A stretch of 64,000 nt of DNA from an uncultured Ruminococcus sp. (GTDB lineage: Bacteria; Bacillota; Clostridia; Oscillospirales; Acutalibacteraceae). A model generated the notes under the pieces. The model searched no databases and was not told where the DNA came from. It saw nothing but the letters and a program-made list of their open reading frames with translations. This document shows, piece by piece, positions 26,608 to 36,296 of this stretch. The stretch is taken from the NCBI GenBank assembly GCA_904393835.1, contig CAJFNC010000006.1, positions 25,622-89,621 of the forward strand, in the 5' to 3' direction. How positions within the stretch are numbered: the stretch's first letter is position 1; each line of letters opens with the position of its first letter. Made by a program: the position numbers and the translations under genes.

Positions 26608-29199
26608 ATGGCGGAGTTATCTCCAATGATGAAGCAGTATTTCAAAATTAAAGAAGAAAACAAAGACAGTATTTTGTTTTTCCGTCTTGGAGATTTCTAT
26701 GAGATGTTCTATGATGACGCAAAAATTGCATCATCTGAACTTGAGCTCACACTTACGGGGCGTGACTGCGGTCAGGATGAACGTGCACCTATGTGCGGTG
26801 TACCGTTTCACAGCTGCGAAAGTTACATAGCGCGTCTTGTGGCTAAAGGCTATAAGGTCGCAATTTGCGAACAAACCGAGGATCCTGCAAAGGCTAAGGG
26901 ACTTGTAAAACGTGAAATTATCCGTGTAATTACTCCCGGTACCGTTATGGAATCGAGTATGCTAGATGAAAGCAAAAACAATTACATTTGTTGTATGTAT
27001 GCAGACAACAAAGTTATCGGATTGTGCTTTTGTGATATTTCTACAGGGGAATTATACGCGACTGAGATAAGCGGAAAAGATTATTTTAACGTTCTGACAA
27101 GTCAGCTTGCAAGTTATAATCCCAGAGAAATTTTGCTCGGCGGTGACATTGTAAAAATTACAGAACTTCCCAAATTCATTAAATCAAAACTTTCAGCAGG
27201 CGTTGAAATGCTTGAGGATCCGAAGTTTGAGCTTGAAAGCTGTTCCGAAACAGTTCAGGAGCAGTTTAAGGACGAATACAACAGCGTAAAGGACAAGCCT
27301 CAGCTTGTGTCTTCAATCGGCGCTCTTATTTCATATCTTAAGGATACTCAAAAAAGCGGGCTTGAAAGAATTAATCATATTGAACTATTTCAGGAAAGCC
27401 AGTATATGCGTCTTGATTTCAATTCCCAACGAAATCTTGAACTTACTCAGACAATGCTTACCAAAGAAAAAAGAGGGTCGCTGCTTTGGGTGCTTGACAA
27501 AACAAAAACAGCTATGGGCAAACGTCTGATGCGTTCATGGCTTGAACATCCGCTGATGAATATTTCTAAAATCAACAACAGGCAGAGCGCTGTTGAAGAG
27601 CTTGTAAACTATAATGTGCTGAGAATGGAAGTTACCGATAATATAACCGGTATTTTCGATATAGAGCGACTTATGACAAAGGTTGTGTACGGCTCAGCTA
27701 ATGCAAGAGATTTACGTTCGCTCTGCGCTGCAATAGAAAACCTGCCGCAGATTTCAAACCTTATTTCCGACTGCAAGTCAAAATACCTTAAGAGTATTTA
27801 TTCTCGTATAGATACGCTTGATGACATTTATGCGCTTATTGATAATTCAATTGTGGAAGACCCGCCTTTTACGGTGCGTGAAGGCGGAATGATTAAGCAA
27901 GGATTTAATGAAGAGCTTGATTCTGTTACCAACGATATGAACAATTCTAAAGAAATTCTCGCTCAGATTGAAGCCGACCAGCGTGAAAAAACGGGTATTC
28001 CAAAATTAAAAATCGGATATAACAGGGTTTTCGGCTATTATATTGAAGTTTCAAATTCATATAAATCAATGGTACCTGAAACATACATAAGAAAACAGAC
28101 GCTTACAAATTGTGAACGTTACATTACTCAGGATTTAAAAGACGTTGAAAGCCGCATTCTCGGTGCTAAAGATCGTGCGGTTGCTATGGAATTTACTATA
28201 TTTGATACAGTTCGCCAAAAAATTGCAGATAACCTTGAAAGAATCCAAACTACCGCGAAAGCAATTGCAGCGCTCGATGTTATAAATTCACTTGCAAACG
28301 TCGCTTCAGATAATCGCTACGTTAGACCCGAAGTAAATCTATCTTCGGTAATCCGAATAAAGGAATCACGCCATCCTGTAGTTGAAGCACTGTTAAAAGA
28401 TGCACCGTTTGTTCCTAACGATGTTTTTCTCGACAGTAATTCCGAACGTGTTGCAATTATAACAGGTCCTAATATGGCAGGTAAGTCAACATATATGCGT
28501 CAGATAGCTCTTATTGTGCTTATGGCGCAAATGGGTAGTTTTGTACCGGCAACCTCAGCTGAAATCGGCGTTGTTGACAGCATATTCACCCGTGTCGGCG
28601 CATCTGACGATTTGGCATCAGGGCAATCTACATTTATGGTTGAGATGAGCGAAGTTGCCAATATTGTAAAGAATGCCACTAATAAAAGTCTATTAATACT
28701 TGATGAAATCGGCAGGGGTACATCAACATTTGACGGAATGAGTATTGCAAGGGCAGTGCTTGAGTATTGTGCCGATAAAAAGAAGCTGGGCGCAAAGACG
28801 CTGTTTGCTACACACTACCACGAACTTACGGTTATGGAGCAGCTTTTGGACGGCGTAAAAAATTACAGTATTGCCGTAAAAAAACGCGGTGATGATATAA
28901 CTTTTTTAAGAAGAATTATTCCGGGCGGAGCAGACGACAGCTATGGTATAGAGGTTGCGAAACTGGCCGGTGTTCCTCAGTCAATCATAAAACGTGCCAA
29001 AGAAATACTTGCGGAGCTTGAAAGCGGAAAATCCGATACAGTGGTTGTTGAAAAGGTGAATTCAAATGACGATATGCAAATGTCTCTTTTATCGTCAACT
29101 CAAAGTCCTGTAATAGATAAACTAAAAGAAGCTGATTTGAATACATTAACTCCGATTGAAGCAATGAATTTGCTATATGAATTAAAAAGTATGATTTAA
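26608..29199 (+). CDS. mutS: DNA mismatch repair protein MutS
   Basis: Recognises mispaired bases and recruits MutL. The mismatch-binding Phe-x-Glu motif is seen in RLGDFYEMF near residue 28. The connector, lever and clamp domains follow. The ABC ATPase has Walker A GPNMAGKSTYMRQ near 620 and Walker B LLILDEIGRGTSTFDG near 698. The C-terminal region includes a short segment (DMQMSLLSST) resembling the beta-clamp-binding motif. 863 aa, full length. SD AAGGAG. Confidence 0.97.
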   Translation: MAELSPMMKQYFKIKEENKDSILFFRLGDFYEMFYDDAKIASSELELTLTGRDCGQDERAPMCGVPFHSCESYIARLVAKGYKVAICEQTEDPAKAKGLVKREIIRVITPGTVMESSMLDESKNNYICCMYADNKVIGLCFCDISTGELYATEISGKDYFNVLTSQLASYNPREILLGGDIVKITELPKFIKSKLSAGVEMLEDPKFELESCSETVQEQFKDEYNSVKDKPQLVSSIGALISYLKDTQKSGLERINHIELFQESQYMRLDFNSQRNLELTQTMLTKEKRGSLLWVLDKTKTAMGKRLMRSWLEHPLMNISKINNRQSAVEELVNYNVLRMEVTDNITGIFDIERLMTKVVYGSANARDLRSLCAAIENLPQISNLISDCKSKYLKSIYSRIDTLDDIYALIDNSIVEDPPFTVREGGMIKQGFNEELDSVTNDMNNSKEILAQIEADQREKTGIPKLKIGYNRVFGYYIEVSNSYKSMVPETYIRKQTLTNCERYITQDLKDVESRILGAKDRAVAMEFTIFDTVRQKIADNLERIQTTAKAIAALDVINSLANVASDNRYVRPEVNLSSVIRIKESRHPVVEALLKDAPFVPNDVFLDSNSERVAIITGPNMAGKSTYMRQIALIVLMAQMGSFVPATSAEIGVVDSIFTRVGASDDLASGQSTFMVEMSEVANIVKNATNKSLLILDEIGRGTSTFDGMSIARAVLEYCADKKKLGAKTLFATHYHELTVMEQLLDGVKNYSIAVKKRGDDITFLRRIIPGGADDSYGIEVAKLAGVPQSIIKRAKEILAELESGKSDTVVVEKVNSNDDMQMSLLSSTQSPVIDKLKEADLNTLTPIEAMNLLYELKSMI

Positions 29200-29229
29200 A
29201 ATATTTTTGTATTGAAAGGCGGTGACATA

Positions 29230-31380
29230 ATGGGTGTTATTAACGTTCTTGACAAACACGTGGCGGAGCTTATTGCAGCCGGTGAAGTAGTAGAAAGACC
29301 TGCTTCTGTAATAAAAGAACTTGTAGAAAATTCAATTGATGCAGGGGCAAAAAATATTACGGTAGAAATTAAGAACGGCGGCACTACATTTATGCGTGTC
29401 ACTGACGACGGCTGCGGAATACAGAGAGACGATATTAAAGTTGCTTTTTTGCGCCATGCAACAAGTAAAGTCAAGCTCGAAAGCGACCTTGATTCAATCT
29501 CAACTCTCGGATTCCGCGGCGAGGCTCTTGCTTCAATATGTGCAGTCTCAAAATTACAGCTGTTAACAAGAAATAAAAATGATGAAGTGGGTACTTCATA
29601 CGAAATTGACGGCGGAGAAGAAATAAGTTTATCTGATGCCGGTTGTCCGGTAGGAACAACCTTTGTAATCAGGGACTTATTCTATAATATACCCGCACGC
29701 GCAAAATTTTTAAAAAAGGATGTATCCGAGGGCAATGCGGTGTCAAATATAGTCGATAAAACGGCTCTTTCTCATCCTGAAATCGCTTTTACATACATAC
29801 GTGACGGCAAACAAATTTTAAAAACATTTGGTGACGGAAAATTACTTTCCGCTATATATTCTGTACTTGGTAAAGATTTTGCTCGTACGCTTATACCCGT
29901 CGATTATGCGTTAAATGCAGTACACGTTTACGGTTATGTATCCAAACCCGTTGGAGCACGTCCGAATAGAAATATGCAGAATTTTTTTATAAACGGTCGT
30001 TATGTAAAAACGCGCACGGCAATGGTTGCCCTTGAAGAGGCTTTTAAAGGTTCAATTATGGTCGGAAAATTCCCGACGTGTGTATTAAATATTGATTTGC
30101 CGTTTGAAATGATTGACGTAAATGTTCATCCCGCAAAAATAGAAGTTCGTTTTATAAATGAACGTCCGGTATTTGATGCAGTTTATCACGGGGTAAAGTC
30201 GTCTCTTTTAAAATACGACGACAGAAAGACGGCTGCAATACCTAAACAAAATCCAATTCTTGACGCAAAACGCTTCAATCCTTTTAAGAACGCAACGGCA
30301 GTACTGAAAAAAGTTGACGAAGATAAGAAGCAGAAACAAAAAGTAAATTCAAAAGCGTTACAAAACAATGATTTTAATCCGTTTGATAGCATCGATTTTT
30401 CTACATCAAAACCGGATACTCAGGTGAAAAAGCCGCAAAGCATTGATAATTTAAGTGTTTCAGACAATTTTGGCAATTCTTTTAATATTTACTCAAAGCA
30501 GGCAATCAGCAATGCTAAAAAGCAGGAAAATATTGACAAGCAAAGAAAAACTGAAATTATAAAAAATAATTCCTATATAGAAAATAGTACCGTTAAAAAT
30601 TCTTATTCAAAAACTGAATTTGATAAAACGGAAAAATCATCTGATACTGCAGATGTAGATTTTTCTGTTTCTGTAAAAAACATTTCAGATAATTCCGACA
30701 AAATAAACATTGTTGATAACAATAATTCTGTTAATGAAAATACAAATGTGCATCGGGATTCTGAGAGTGCTTTAAAGAGTCCTGTTATTTCAATGGAAAA
30801 TAACGGTGATGAGTATATTAAATTTGTCGGCGAAATTTTCAAGACATATATTATTGCCGAAAAGAATAACAAGGAAATTTTGCTGATTGATAAACATGCA
30901 GCGCATGAGCGTATGATATATGAAAAACTAAAGGCCGAAAAAGCCGGCGCTTCTGCCCAGATACTTTTGCAGCCGGTGATAATTACTTTAGGTAAATCTG
31001 AGTACGATGCAGCTGTTAATAACCTTAATATGTTTAAAGAGTGTTCATTTGAGGTTGAGGATTTCGGCAATTCTACGGTAATTGTCCGCAGTGCTCCGCA
31101 ATATATTGATTTTTCCGATATAAGTGACTGTATAACTGAAATGGCGAATTATATCGCGATGGGGAAAACAGATATTTATACCGAAAAAATGGATTGGTTT
31201 TATCATAACGTTGCTTGCCGAGCCGCTATCAAAGCGGGTAACACAAGCACGCCGCAGGAGCTTATAGATATTGTAAATAAACTTGAAAACGATAAGACCT
31301 TAAAATATTGTCCGCACGGACGACCTATTTGTATAGTTATGACTAAAAACGAGATAGAAAAGCAATTCGGCAGGGTGTGA
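29230..31380 (+). CDS. mutL: DNA mismatch repair protein MutL
   Basis: The GHKL ATPase N-terminal domain shows ELVENSIDAGAKNI, DDGCGI, RHATSKV and GFRGEALASI. A disordered Asn/Ser/Lys-rich linker spans about residues 350-520. The C-terminal domain has DKHAAHERMIYE near 553, fitting the DQHA(X)2E(X)4E metal-binding endonuclease motif, and CPHGRP at the end. It is therefore likely a nicking-competent MutL of a bacterium without MutH/Dam. I take ATG 29230 (716 aa) rather than TTG 29212, which lies before the SD-like GGCGGTG. Confidence 0.95.
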   Translation: MGVINVLDKHVAELIAAGEVVERPASVIKELVENSIDAGAKNITVEIKNGGTTFMRVTDDGCGIQRDDIKVAFLRHATSKVKLESDLDSISTLGFRGEALASICAVSKLQLLTRNKNDEVGTSYEIDGGEEISLSDAGCPVGTTFVIRDLFYNIPARAKFLKKDVSEGNAVSNIVDKTALSHPEIAFTYIRDGKQILKTFGDGKLLSAIYSVLGKDFARTLIPVDYALNAVHVYGYVSKPVGARPNRNMQNFFINGRYVKTRTAMVALEEAFKGSIMVGKFPTCVLNIDLPFEMIDVNVHPAKIEVRFINERPVFDAVYHGVKSSLLKYDDRKTAAIPKQNPILDAKRFNPFKNATAVLKKVDEDKKQKQKVNSKALQNNDFNPFDSIDFSTSKPDTQVKKPQSIDNLSVSDNFGNSFNIYSKQAISNAKKQENIDKQRKTEIIKNNSYIENSTVKNSYSKTEFDKTEKSSDTADVDFSVSVKNISDNSDKINIVDNNNSVNENTNVHRDSESALKSPVISMENNGDEYIKFVGEIFKTYIIAEKNNKEILLIDKHAAHERMIYEKLKAEKAGASAQILLQPVIITLGKSEYDAAVNNLNMFKECSFEVEDFGNSTVIVRSAPQYIDFSDISDCITEMANYIAMGKTDIYTEKMDWFYHNVACRAAIKAGNTSTPQELIDIVNKLENDKTLKYCPHGRPICIVMTKNEIEKQFGRV

Positions 31381-31384
31381 TATA

Positions 31385-32335
31385 ATGGACAACTTAATAA
31401 AAATAGTTGCCGTTGTAGGACCTACTGCATCGGGTAAGACAAAACTTTCGGTTGAGCTTGCCAAGAATTATAATGGGGAAATTATTTCTGCCGATTCTAT
31501 GCAAATATACAAGGGTATGGATATTGCGACTGCAAAGCCGAGCAATGATGAAAAATGCGGCATACGACATCACCTTATGGATTTTTTGTTGCCGAGCGAA
31601 TCGTATTCTGTAGCTTGTTTTGTTGAAGATGCAAAAAAGTGCGTTGCAGACATTGTTTCTCGAAACAAACTTCCCATAATTGCGGGCGGCACAGGCTTAT
31701 ATGTTGATTCTTTCCTTAATAACGTTAATTTCAGCGACGAAAAACGTGATGATGTTTTGACACAGAAGTTATGGAAAATTTATGATGATAAAGGAATAGA
31801 TACACTTTTGGAAATGCTTGACGGCATTGATAAAACTACTGCCGAAAAACTTGCACCGCAAAAAAATCCAAAACGGATTATCAGGGCGATTGAATTTTAC
31901 AAAACTACGGGAAAGCCGATTTCTCAGCAGGTCAGTGAATCAACACGTGTAAAAAGTCCTTATCGAGCAGTAAAAATAGGTCTGAATTTTAGCGATCGAC
32001 AAAAATTATATGACAGAATAAATTTGCGAGTTGATAAAATGATGGATGACGGACTGCTTGATGAAGCAAAAGAGGTATTATTAAGCGACTTAAGCGCAAC
32101 TTCTGTAAAAGCAATAGGATACAAAGAACTTGCTCCGTATATTATGGGAAAAAGGTCACTTGATGAATGTGTTGAAAAGCTTAAGCAGGAAACGCGCAGA
32201 TACGCAAAGCGGCAAATTACTTGGTTTAAAAGAGACAAAGATATAAACTGGCTATACGTTGATGAATATGATTCGTTTGAAGAATTATACAAGGACGCTT
32301 GCCAAATTATTGAAAAGGAAAATATAGATGGATAA
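31385..32335 (+). CDS. miaA: tRNA dimethylallyltransferase MiaA
   Basis: Adds the dimethylallyl group to A37 of tRNAs reading UNN codons. The P-loop is VVGPTASGKTKLSVELA at residues 8-24, followed by ISADSMQIYKGMDIATAKP, GGTGLYVDSF and the tRNA-contacting RYAKRQITWFKRD. The length of 316 aa is normal. It is the upstream partner of MiaB. It sits four bases after mutL and overlaps the next gene by eight bases. Confidence 0.96.
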   Translation: MDNLIKIVAVVGPTASGKTKLSVELAKNYNGEIISADSMQIYKGMDIATAKPSNDEKCGIRHHLMDFLLPSESYSVACFVEDAKKCVADIVSRNKLPIIAGGTGLYVDSFLNNVNFSDEKRDDVLTQKLWKIYDDKGIDTLLEMLDGIDKTTAEKLAPQKNPKRIIRAIEFYKTTGKPISQQVSESTRVKSPYRAVKIGLNFSDRQKLYDRINLRVDKMMDDGLLDEAKEVLLSDLSATSVKAIGYKELAPYIMGKRSLDECVEKLKQETRRYAKRQITWFKRDKDINWLYVDEYDSFEELYKDACQIIEKENIDG

Positions 32336-33608
32336 ATTACTTTTTAAAAGAATTGTAGTGGGAATTCTTACTGTACTTGCGGTTGTATATGTTGCGTATC
32401 TGCTCATAAGCGCGAATTTTGATATGTATTCAACGGAGGACGCCGTAGAAACAACTATTTCCGATAAAATATATTCAAATGCGTTTATTATACGTGATGA
32501 AAGTATTATTGAGAACAACACTTCAGGCGTGTTATCATATACTCGCGATAACGGCGAGGCTGTTGCCGTCGACAGTGTTGTAGCTAAAATCTACCAAAAT
32601 GAAAGCGACGCATTGGCTCAGACAACAGCAGATGTTCTTGAAGAAAACAAAAATGCTCTTGAGGAACTTCAAAAAAACAATACAGAAACAATGGGCATTG
32701 ATGCTATAAATAACGACATTCAAAATAATTTGCTGAGTTATTTGAGCAACATTAATAACGGCAATATCACAAAGGCGTTTTCATATTCATCTGATCTGTT
32801 GTCGGCAATTAATCAAAGGCAGCTTTATACAGGAAAATTGACTAACTTTAATTCAGAAATTGCTAATCTCAATTCTGAGATTACAAACCTTAGGCAAAAT
32901 TCGGGTGAAAGCATCGGAGAAATTAAGACAACTAAATCAGGATATTTTTCCGAAAACTGCGACGGATATGAAAATGCAATCAAATTTTCTGATATTGGCA
33001 AAATGGAATTAAATGATTTAAATAACATAAAACAGTCGAATGTCAGCAGCAATGCGGCCGGTAAAATAATATCAAATAAAGATTGGTATGTCGCTTGTCA
33101 GGTTTCGGCAGATGAAGCAAAGCAACTTTCTTTGTGGAGCGATGATGTAACTCTGCTTTTTTCCGATGCTACTAAGGAATCCATAACGGCTTCAATTTAC
33201 AGAATCGCTCAGGAAACTAATGATTCCGATGCGCTGTTAATTTTAAAATGCAATGATATGAGTTCTGAGCTTATCGAGGCAAGAAAGGAGCCGATTGAAA
33301 TCGGGCTCGGCACATACACCGGACTAAGGGTGAGCAAGCGTGCTATTCATGACGATTATGTAACAAAGACGGTAACGGATGAAAATAACAATACGCATGA
33401 GGCTAAAGAGAAAGTACAGGGTGTTTATGTTTTATATGGCAGCGAAGTACAGTTTAAGCAAATTTCAATATTGTATGCCGATGACGATTATGTAATTTGC
33501 GATCCTGCTCCGGATTCTGATGAGCTTTTTAACGGTGAAACTATTTCGCTGTATGACCAAATTATTATTAAAGGAGATGACTTATATGACGGCAAGGTCA
33601 TTAAGTGA
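32328..33608 (+). CDS. HlyD-like membrane-anchored protein
   Basis: A 426-residue protein with an N-terminal transmembrane anchor (IVVGILTVLAVVYVAYLLI, about 9-27) and the bulk outside. Near residues 55-85 it has a lipoyl/beta-barrel-like segment (SGVLSYTRDNGEAVAV) as in membrane-fusion proteins. Coiled-coil-rich stretches occur around 90-125 and 155-190, and a C-terminal beta-rich region follows. This resembles HlyD/RND adaptor architecture, but no ABC or RND transporter gene is nearby. It begins the ylmE-sepF-ylmH-divIVA cluster, so a cell-envelope or division-linked role is plausible. Function is not established. Confidence 0.6.
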   Translation: MDKLLFKRIVVGILTVLAVVYVAYLLISANFDMYSTEDAVETTISDKIYSNAFIIRDESIIENNTSGVLSYTRDNGEAVAVDSVVAKIYQNESDALAQTTADVLEENKNALEELQKNNTETMGIDAINNDIQNNLLSYLSNINNGNITKAFSYSSDLLSAINQRQLYTGKLTNFNSEIANLNSEITNLRQNSGESIGEIKTTKSGYFSENCDGYENAIKFSDIGKMELNDLNNIKQSNVSSNAAGKIISNKDWYVACQVSADEAKQLSLWSDDVTLLFSDATKESITASIYRIAQETNDSDALLILKCNDMSSELIEARKEPIEIGLGTYTGLRVSKRAIHDDYVTKTVTDENNNTHEAKEKVQGVYVLYGSEVQFKQISILYADDDYVICDPAPDSDELFNGETISLYDQIIIKGDDLYDGKVIK

Positions 33609-34299
33609 TGTTGAATATAATTACAAATATATCGATGAAAAAATTGCTCAGGCGGCTCAAAAGGTAGGTAAGAACCGTGATGATATTACATTTTTGGCAG
33701 CCACAAAAACGGTAGAACCGGAAGTAATCAATTATGCAATTTCGCTTGGACTTGATCACATAGGTGAAAATAAAGTCCAAGAGCTTCTTTCAAAATATGA
33801 TAAATACGATTTAGAGCACTGTTCTTTGCAATTTATAGGTCATTTGCAGACGAATAAGGTAAGACAAATCGTTGACAAAGTTGATTTAATTCAGTCGGTT
33901 GACTCTGTTAAGCTCGCAACAGAAATTGCAAAGCAATCTTTAAAGCATAACAAGACAACAGATATTCTTGTTGAAGTTAATATAGGCAGAGAAAAGAATA
34001 AATCCGGTGTTTATCCTGAAAATCTAGAAGATTTGCTCTGTCAAATTGCCGAAATTGAAGGAATTTCTGTAAAAGGACTTATGGCAATACCCCCGATTTG
34101 TGATAATAAACATAAAATTTCAAAATATTTTCATAATATGCATAATATATTTATTGACATATCGCAAAAAAAATTAGATAATATAAATATGACTATACTT
34201 TCAATGGGTATGTCTGCTGATTACTATGAAGCAATTCTCGAAGGCGCCAATATGGTTAGAATTGGCTCATCTTTATTCGGCGCCAGAGATTATACTTAA
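33586..34299 (+). CDS. YggS/YlmE family PLP-binding protein
   Basis: Pyridoxal phosphate homeostasis protein with a single alanine-racemase-like TIM barrel. The PLP lysine is Lys41 in LAATKTV. Other conserved parts are HIGENKVQE, FIGHLQTNKV, LVEVNIGREKNKSG and the C-terminal SMGMSADYYEAI. The track starts at 33520 inside the HlyD-like gene. ATG 33586, nine bases after AAAGGAG, gives a normal 237 aa. Corresponds to ylmE of the B. subtilis ylmE-sepF-ylmG-ylmH-divIVA cluster. Confidence 0.94.
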   Translation: MTARSLSDVEYNYKYIDEKIAQAAQKVGKNRDDITFLAATKTVEPEVINYAISLGLDHIGENKVQELLSKYDKYDLEHCSLQFIGHLQTNKVRQIVDKVDLIQSVDSVKLATEIAKQSLKHNKTTDILVEVNIGREKNKSGVYPENLEDLLCQIAEIEGISVKGLMAIPPICDNKHKISKYFHNMHNIFIDISQKKLDNINMTILSMGMSADYYEAILEGANMVRIGSSLFGARDYT

Positions 34300-34317
34300 A
34301 TTTAGGAGGAAATATAA

Positions 34318-34782
34318 ATGGCTGGAATAGTTGACAAGTTTAAGCGTATGTGGGATGCTCCCGAGGATGAGTATGAATACGATGAGTATGGATACGCTGA
34401 TGAAAACGACGATGACTACGAGGAAGAGCAACCTGTTAAAGAAAGAGAACGTGATCGTGATCTCGGCGCAAGAAACAAGGTTGTAAACATTAATGCTACC
34501 GCAAGACTTCAGGTTGCAATTTTCAAGCCCGAACGTTTCGGCGAAGAAACTCGTAACATTGCCGATGAACTTATGAAAACTCACACGGTAGTTTTGAATC
34601 TTGAAGATACAAATAAAGATATGGCAAGAAGAATCCTCGACTTCCTAAGCGGTGTCACTTATGCTAAAAGAGGTAAAATAAAAAAGGTTGCTTCTAATAC
34701 ATATATTATTATTCCGAGTAATGTTGATTTAACAGGCGATGATCTTCTGGATGAGTTAGAGAACAGCGGTGTATATTTCTGA
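34318..34782 (+). CDS. sepF: Cell division protein SepF
   Basis: Membrane-associated partner of FtsZ that supports septum assembly in Gram-positives. The N terminus (MAGIVDKFKRMW) fits the amphipathic membrane-binding helix, followed by an acidic Tyr/Asp/Glu-rich linker (about 15-45). The C-terminal domain contains VAIFKPERFGE, THTVVLNLEDTNKDMARRI and DFLSGVTYAKRG, the FtsZ-binding core. 154 aa, full length. SD AGGAGG precedes it. ylmH follows with a 14-base overlap. Confidence 0.95.
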   Translation: MAGIVDKFKRMWDAPEDEYEYDEYGYADENDDDYEEEQPVKERERDRDLGARNKVVNINATARLQVAIFKPERFGEETRNIADELMKTHTVVLNLEDTNKDMARRILDFLSGVTYAKRGKIKKVASNTYIIIPSNVDLTGDDLLDELENSGVYF

Positions 34783-35521
34783 TAAGGATCACCTTTTTTA
34801 TTCAAAATTGGAAGACGGCATATCGCTTTGTTATACACGGCAAAAACCTTATTTCTTTTCTCTTATGAGCGAACGCAGACAAGCGATGGCTAGAGATTTT
34901 CTTGAAAATCAGTACTTTTCAAGCTATTCATTTTGGGGAGGATACAACTTAGCGGAAAGAAAATTGTTGGGTCTATTTTTTGACGATACTTTTAACAATG
35001 AAATGTTTCCTGTTTCAGCATTGGAGTTCAAATACAGAAAGTGTGACGAGCTTAGTCATCGTGATTTTCTGGGCGCTCTTATGTCATTGGGAATTGAAAG
35101 AGAAACAGTAGGAGATATACTTGTTGATAACGGCCGCACAGTTGTATTTTTAAAGTCAGAAATAAAAAACTATGTCGTTTCTCAAATATTTAAAATCGGC
35201 AATATCGGCGTTACTATATCAGATGCAAATATTCTGAAATTGCCGGCAGGAAATAAAACCGAAGAACTAAGCTTTATCGTGTCTTCAATGAGAATTGATA
35301 ATATTGTTGCCGCAATTTGTTCTTTGTCAAGAGAAAAAACCAAAGCATTAATATTGTCAGGCAATGTCAGTGTGAATTTTTTGGAAAATAAAAATGTCAG
35401 TTTCAATCTTAGAAGTGGTGATAAGATTGTAATACGAGGCAAAGGCAAATATATTTTAAATAATATTTTAGGTACTACTAAAAAGGGTCGTATAAAAATT
35501 TCAGTTGTTCATTTTAGATAA
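34769..35521 (+). CDS. YlmH-type RNA-binding protein (S4 domain)
   Basis: A 250-residue protein starting at GTG 34769 within the end of sepF. The N-terminal YlmH domain includes ARDFLENQYFSSYSFWGGYNLAERK and the HRDFLGALMSLGIERETVGDI region. The C-terminal S4 RNA-binding domain (about 180-245) ends with LRSGDKIVIRGKGKYI. YlmH is linked to cell division by synteny and is a candidate ribosome-associated factor that can act on stalled 50S complexes. The usual ylmG (YggT membrane protein) between sepF and ylmH is absent. Confidence 0.92.
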   Translation: MYISDKDHLFYSKLEDGISLCYTRQKPYFFSLMSERRQAMARDFLENQYFSSYSFWGGYNLAERKLLGLFFDDTFNNEMFPVSALEFKYRKCDELSHRDFLGALMSLGIERETVGDILVDNGRTVVFLKSEIKNYVVSQIFKIGNIGVTISDANILKLPAGNKTEELSFIVSSMRIDNIVAAICSLSREKTKALILSGNVSVNFLENKNVSFNLRSGDKIVIRGKGKYILNNILGTTKKGRIKISVVHFR

Positions 35522-35532
35522 GGAGTGTAATT

Positions 35533-36261
35533 ATGCTAACAATAGACGAAATAAAAAATATAAGTTTTAGAAAAGGCACACTTATGGACGGTTATAAGGT
35601 TGAAGATGTTAACGCCTTTTTGGAGGAAGTAATTGCTTCTTTTGAACAGTTAAAAAAGGAGAAAACCAACCTTGTTCATAAAATTGATGTTCTTGCTACC
35701 AGAGTTGAGCAGTACAGATCTGATGAAGAAACTGTAAGAAACGCTCTTCTTGCTTCACAAAAAGTTGCCGATGCCTGCATTAAAGAGGCAAAAGAAAAGG
35801 CAGCAAAAATTGTAAGAGAGGCAGAAACCAAAGCACAAACACTCCTTGTTGAAGCCAACAAAATGACAGCTGTGGAAAAAGAAAATTATCTTCAGCTTCA
35901 AAAGGATGCAGTTGATTTAAGAGCAGAGCTTATTGAACTATATAAAAAACATATTCAAGCCATTGATGATCTTCCTACCGCTGATGATGTTGAAAAATCT
36001 CAGAGCGAATTAGATGAAAAGTATCCTACCGAAGCCACAGATAAAGAAGAGCCTAAAACTGATAACAGTATATTACCGGATACAAGTGCAGAAGTATCCG
36101 ATGAGGCTGTAAATGAAGCTTTAAAAGTTGCTCGAAATGAAGCAGCACAGAGTGAAAAATCTGTTGATACCGTCACACAAACAACAGAAAGACCTGTAAA
36201 AAAATCAAGTAAATTTTCACACCTTAAATTTGGTGAGAACTATGACGTTTCTGCTGACTGA
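35533..36261 (+). CDS. divIVA: DivIVA-domain cell division protein
   Basis: Coiled-coil scaffold that recognises negatively curved membrane at septa and poles. The N-terminal membrane-binding module ISFRKGTLMDGYKVEDVNAFLEEV (about 10-34) is characteristic. A long coiled coil (35-150) and a low-complexity acidic tail rich in Glu, Asp and Thr follow. 242 aa. It sits in its conserved place between ylmH and ileS. Symbol assigned by domain and synteny. GpsB-like roles are less likely given the position. Confidence 0.92.
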   Translation: MLTIDEIKNISFRKGTLMDGYKVEDVNAFLEEVIASFEQLKKEKTNLVHKIDVLATRVEQYRSDEETVRNALLASQKVADACIKEAKEKAAKIVREAETKAQTLLVEANKMTAVEKENYLQLQKDAVDLRAELIELYKKHIQAIDDLPTADDVEKSQSELDEKYPTEATDKEEPKTDNSILPDTSAEVSDEAVNEALKVARNEAAQSEKSVDTVTQTTERPVKKSSKFSHLKFGENYDVSAD

Positions 36262-36296
36262 CAGCAAATCTTTATATAATGGAGAGAGTACATAAA

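Noticed and set aside
30603-31070. 155-aa minus-strand ORF opposite mutL
   Set aside because: Antisense of the low-complexity linker and C-terminal domain; Ser/Phe-rich artefact.
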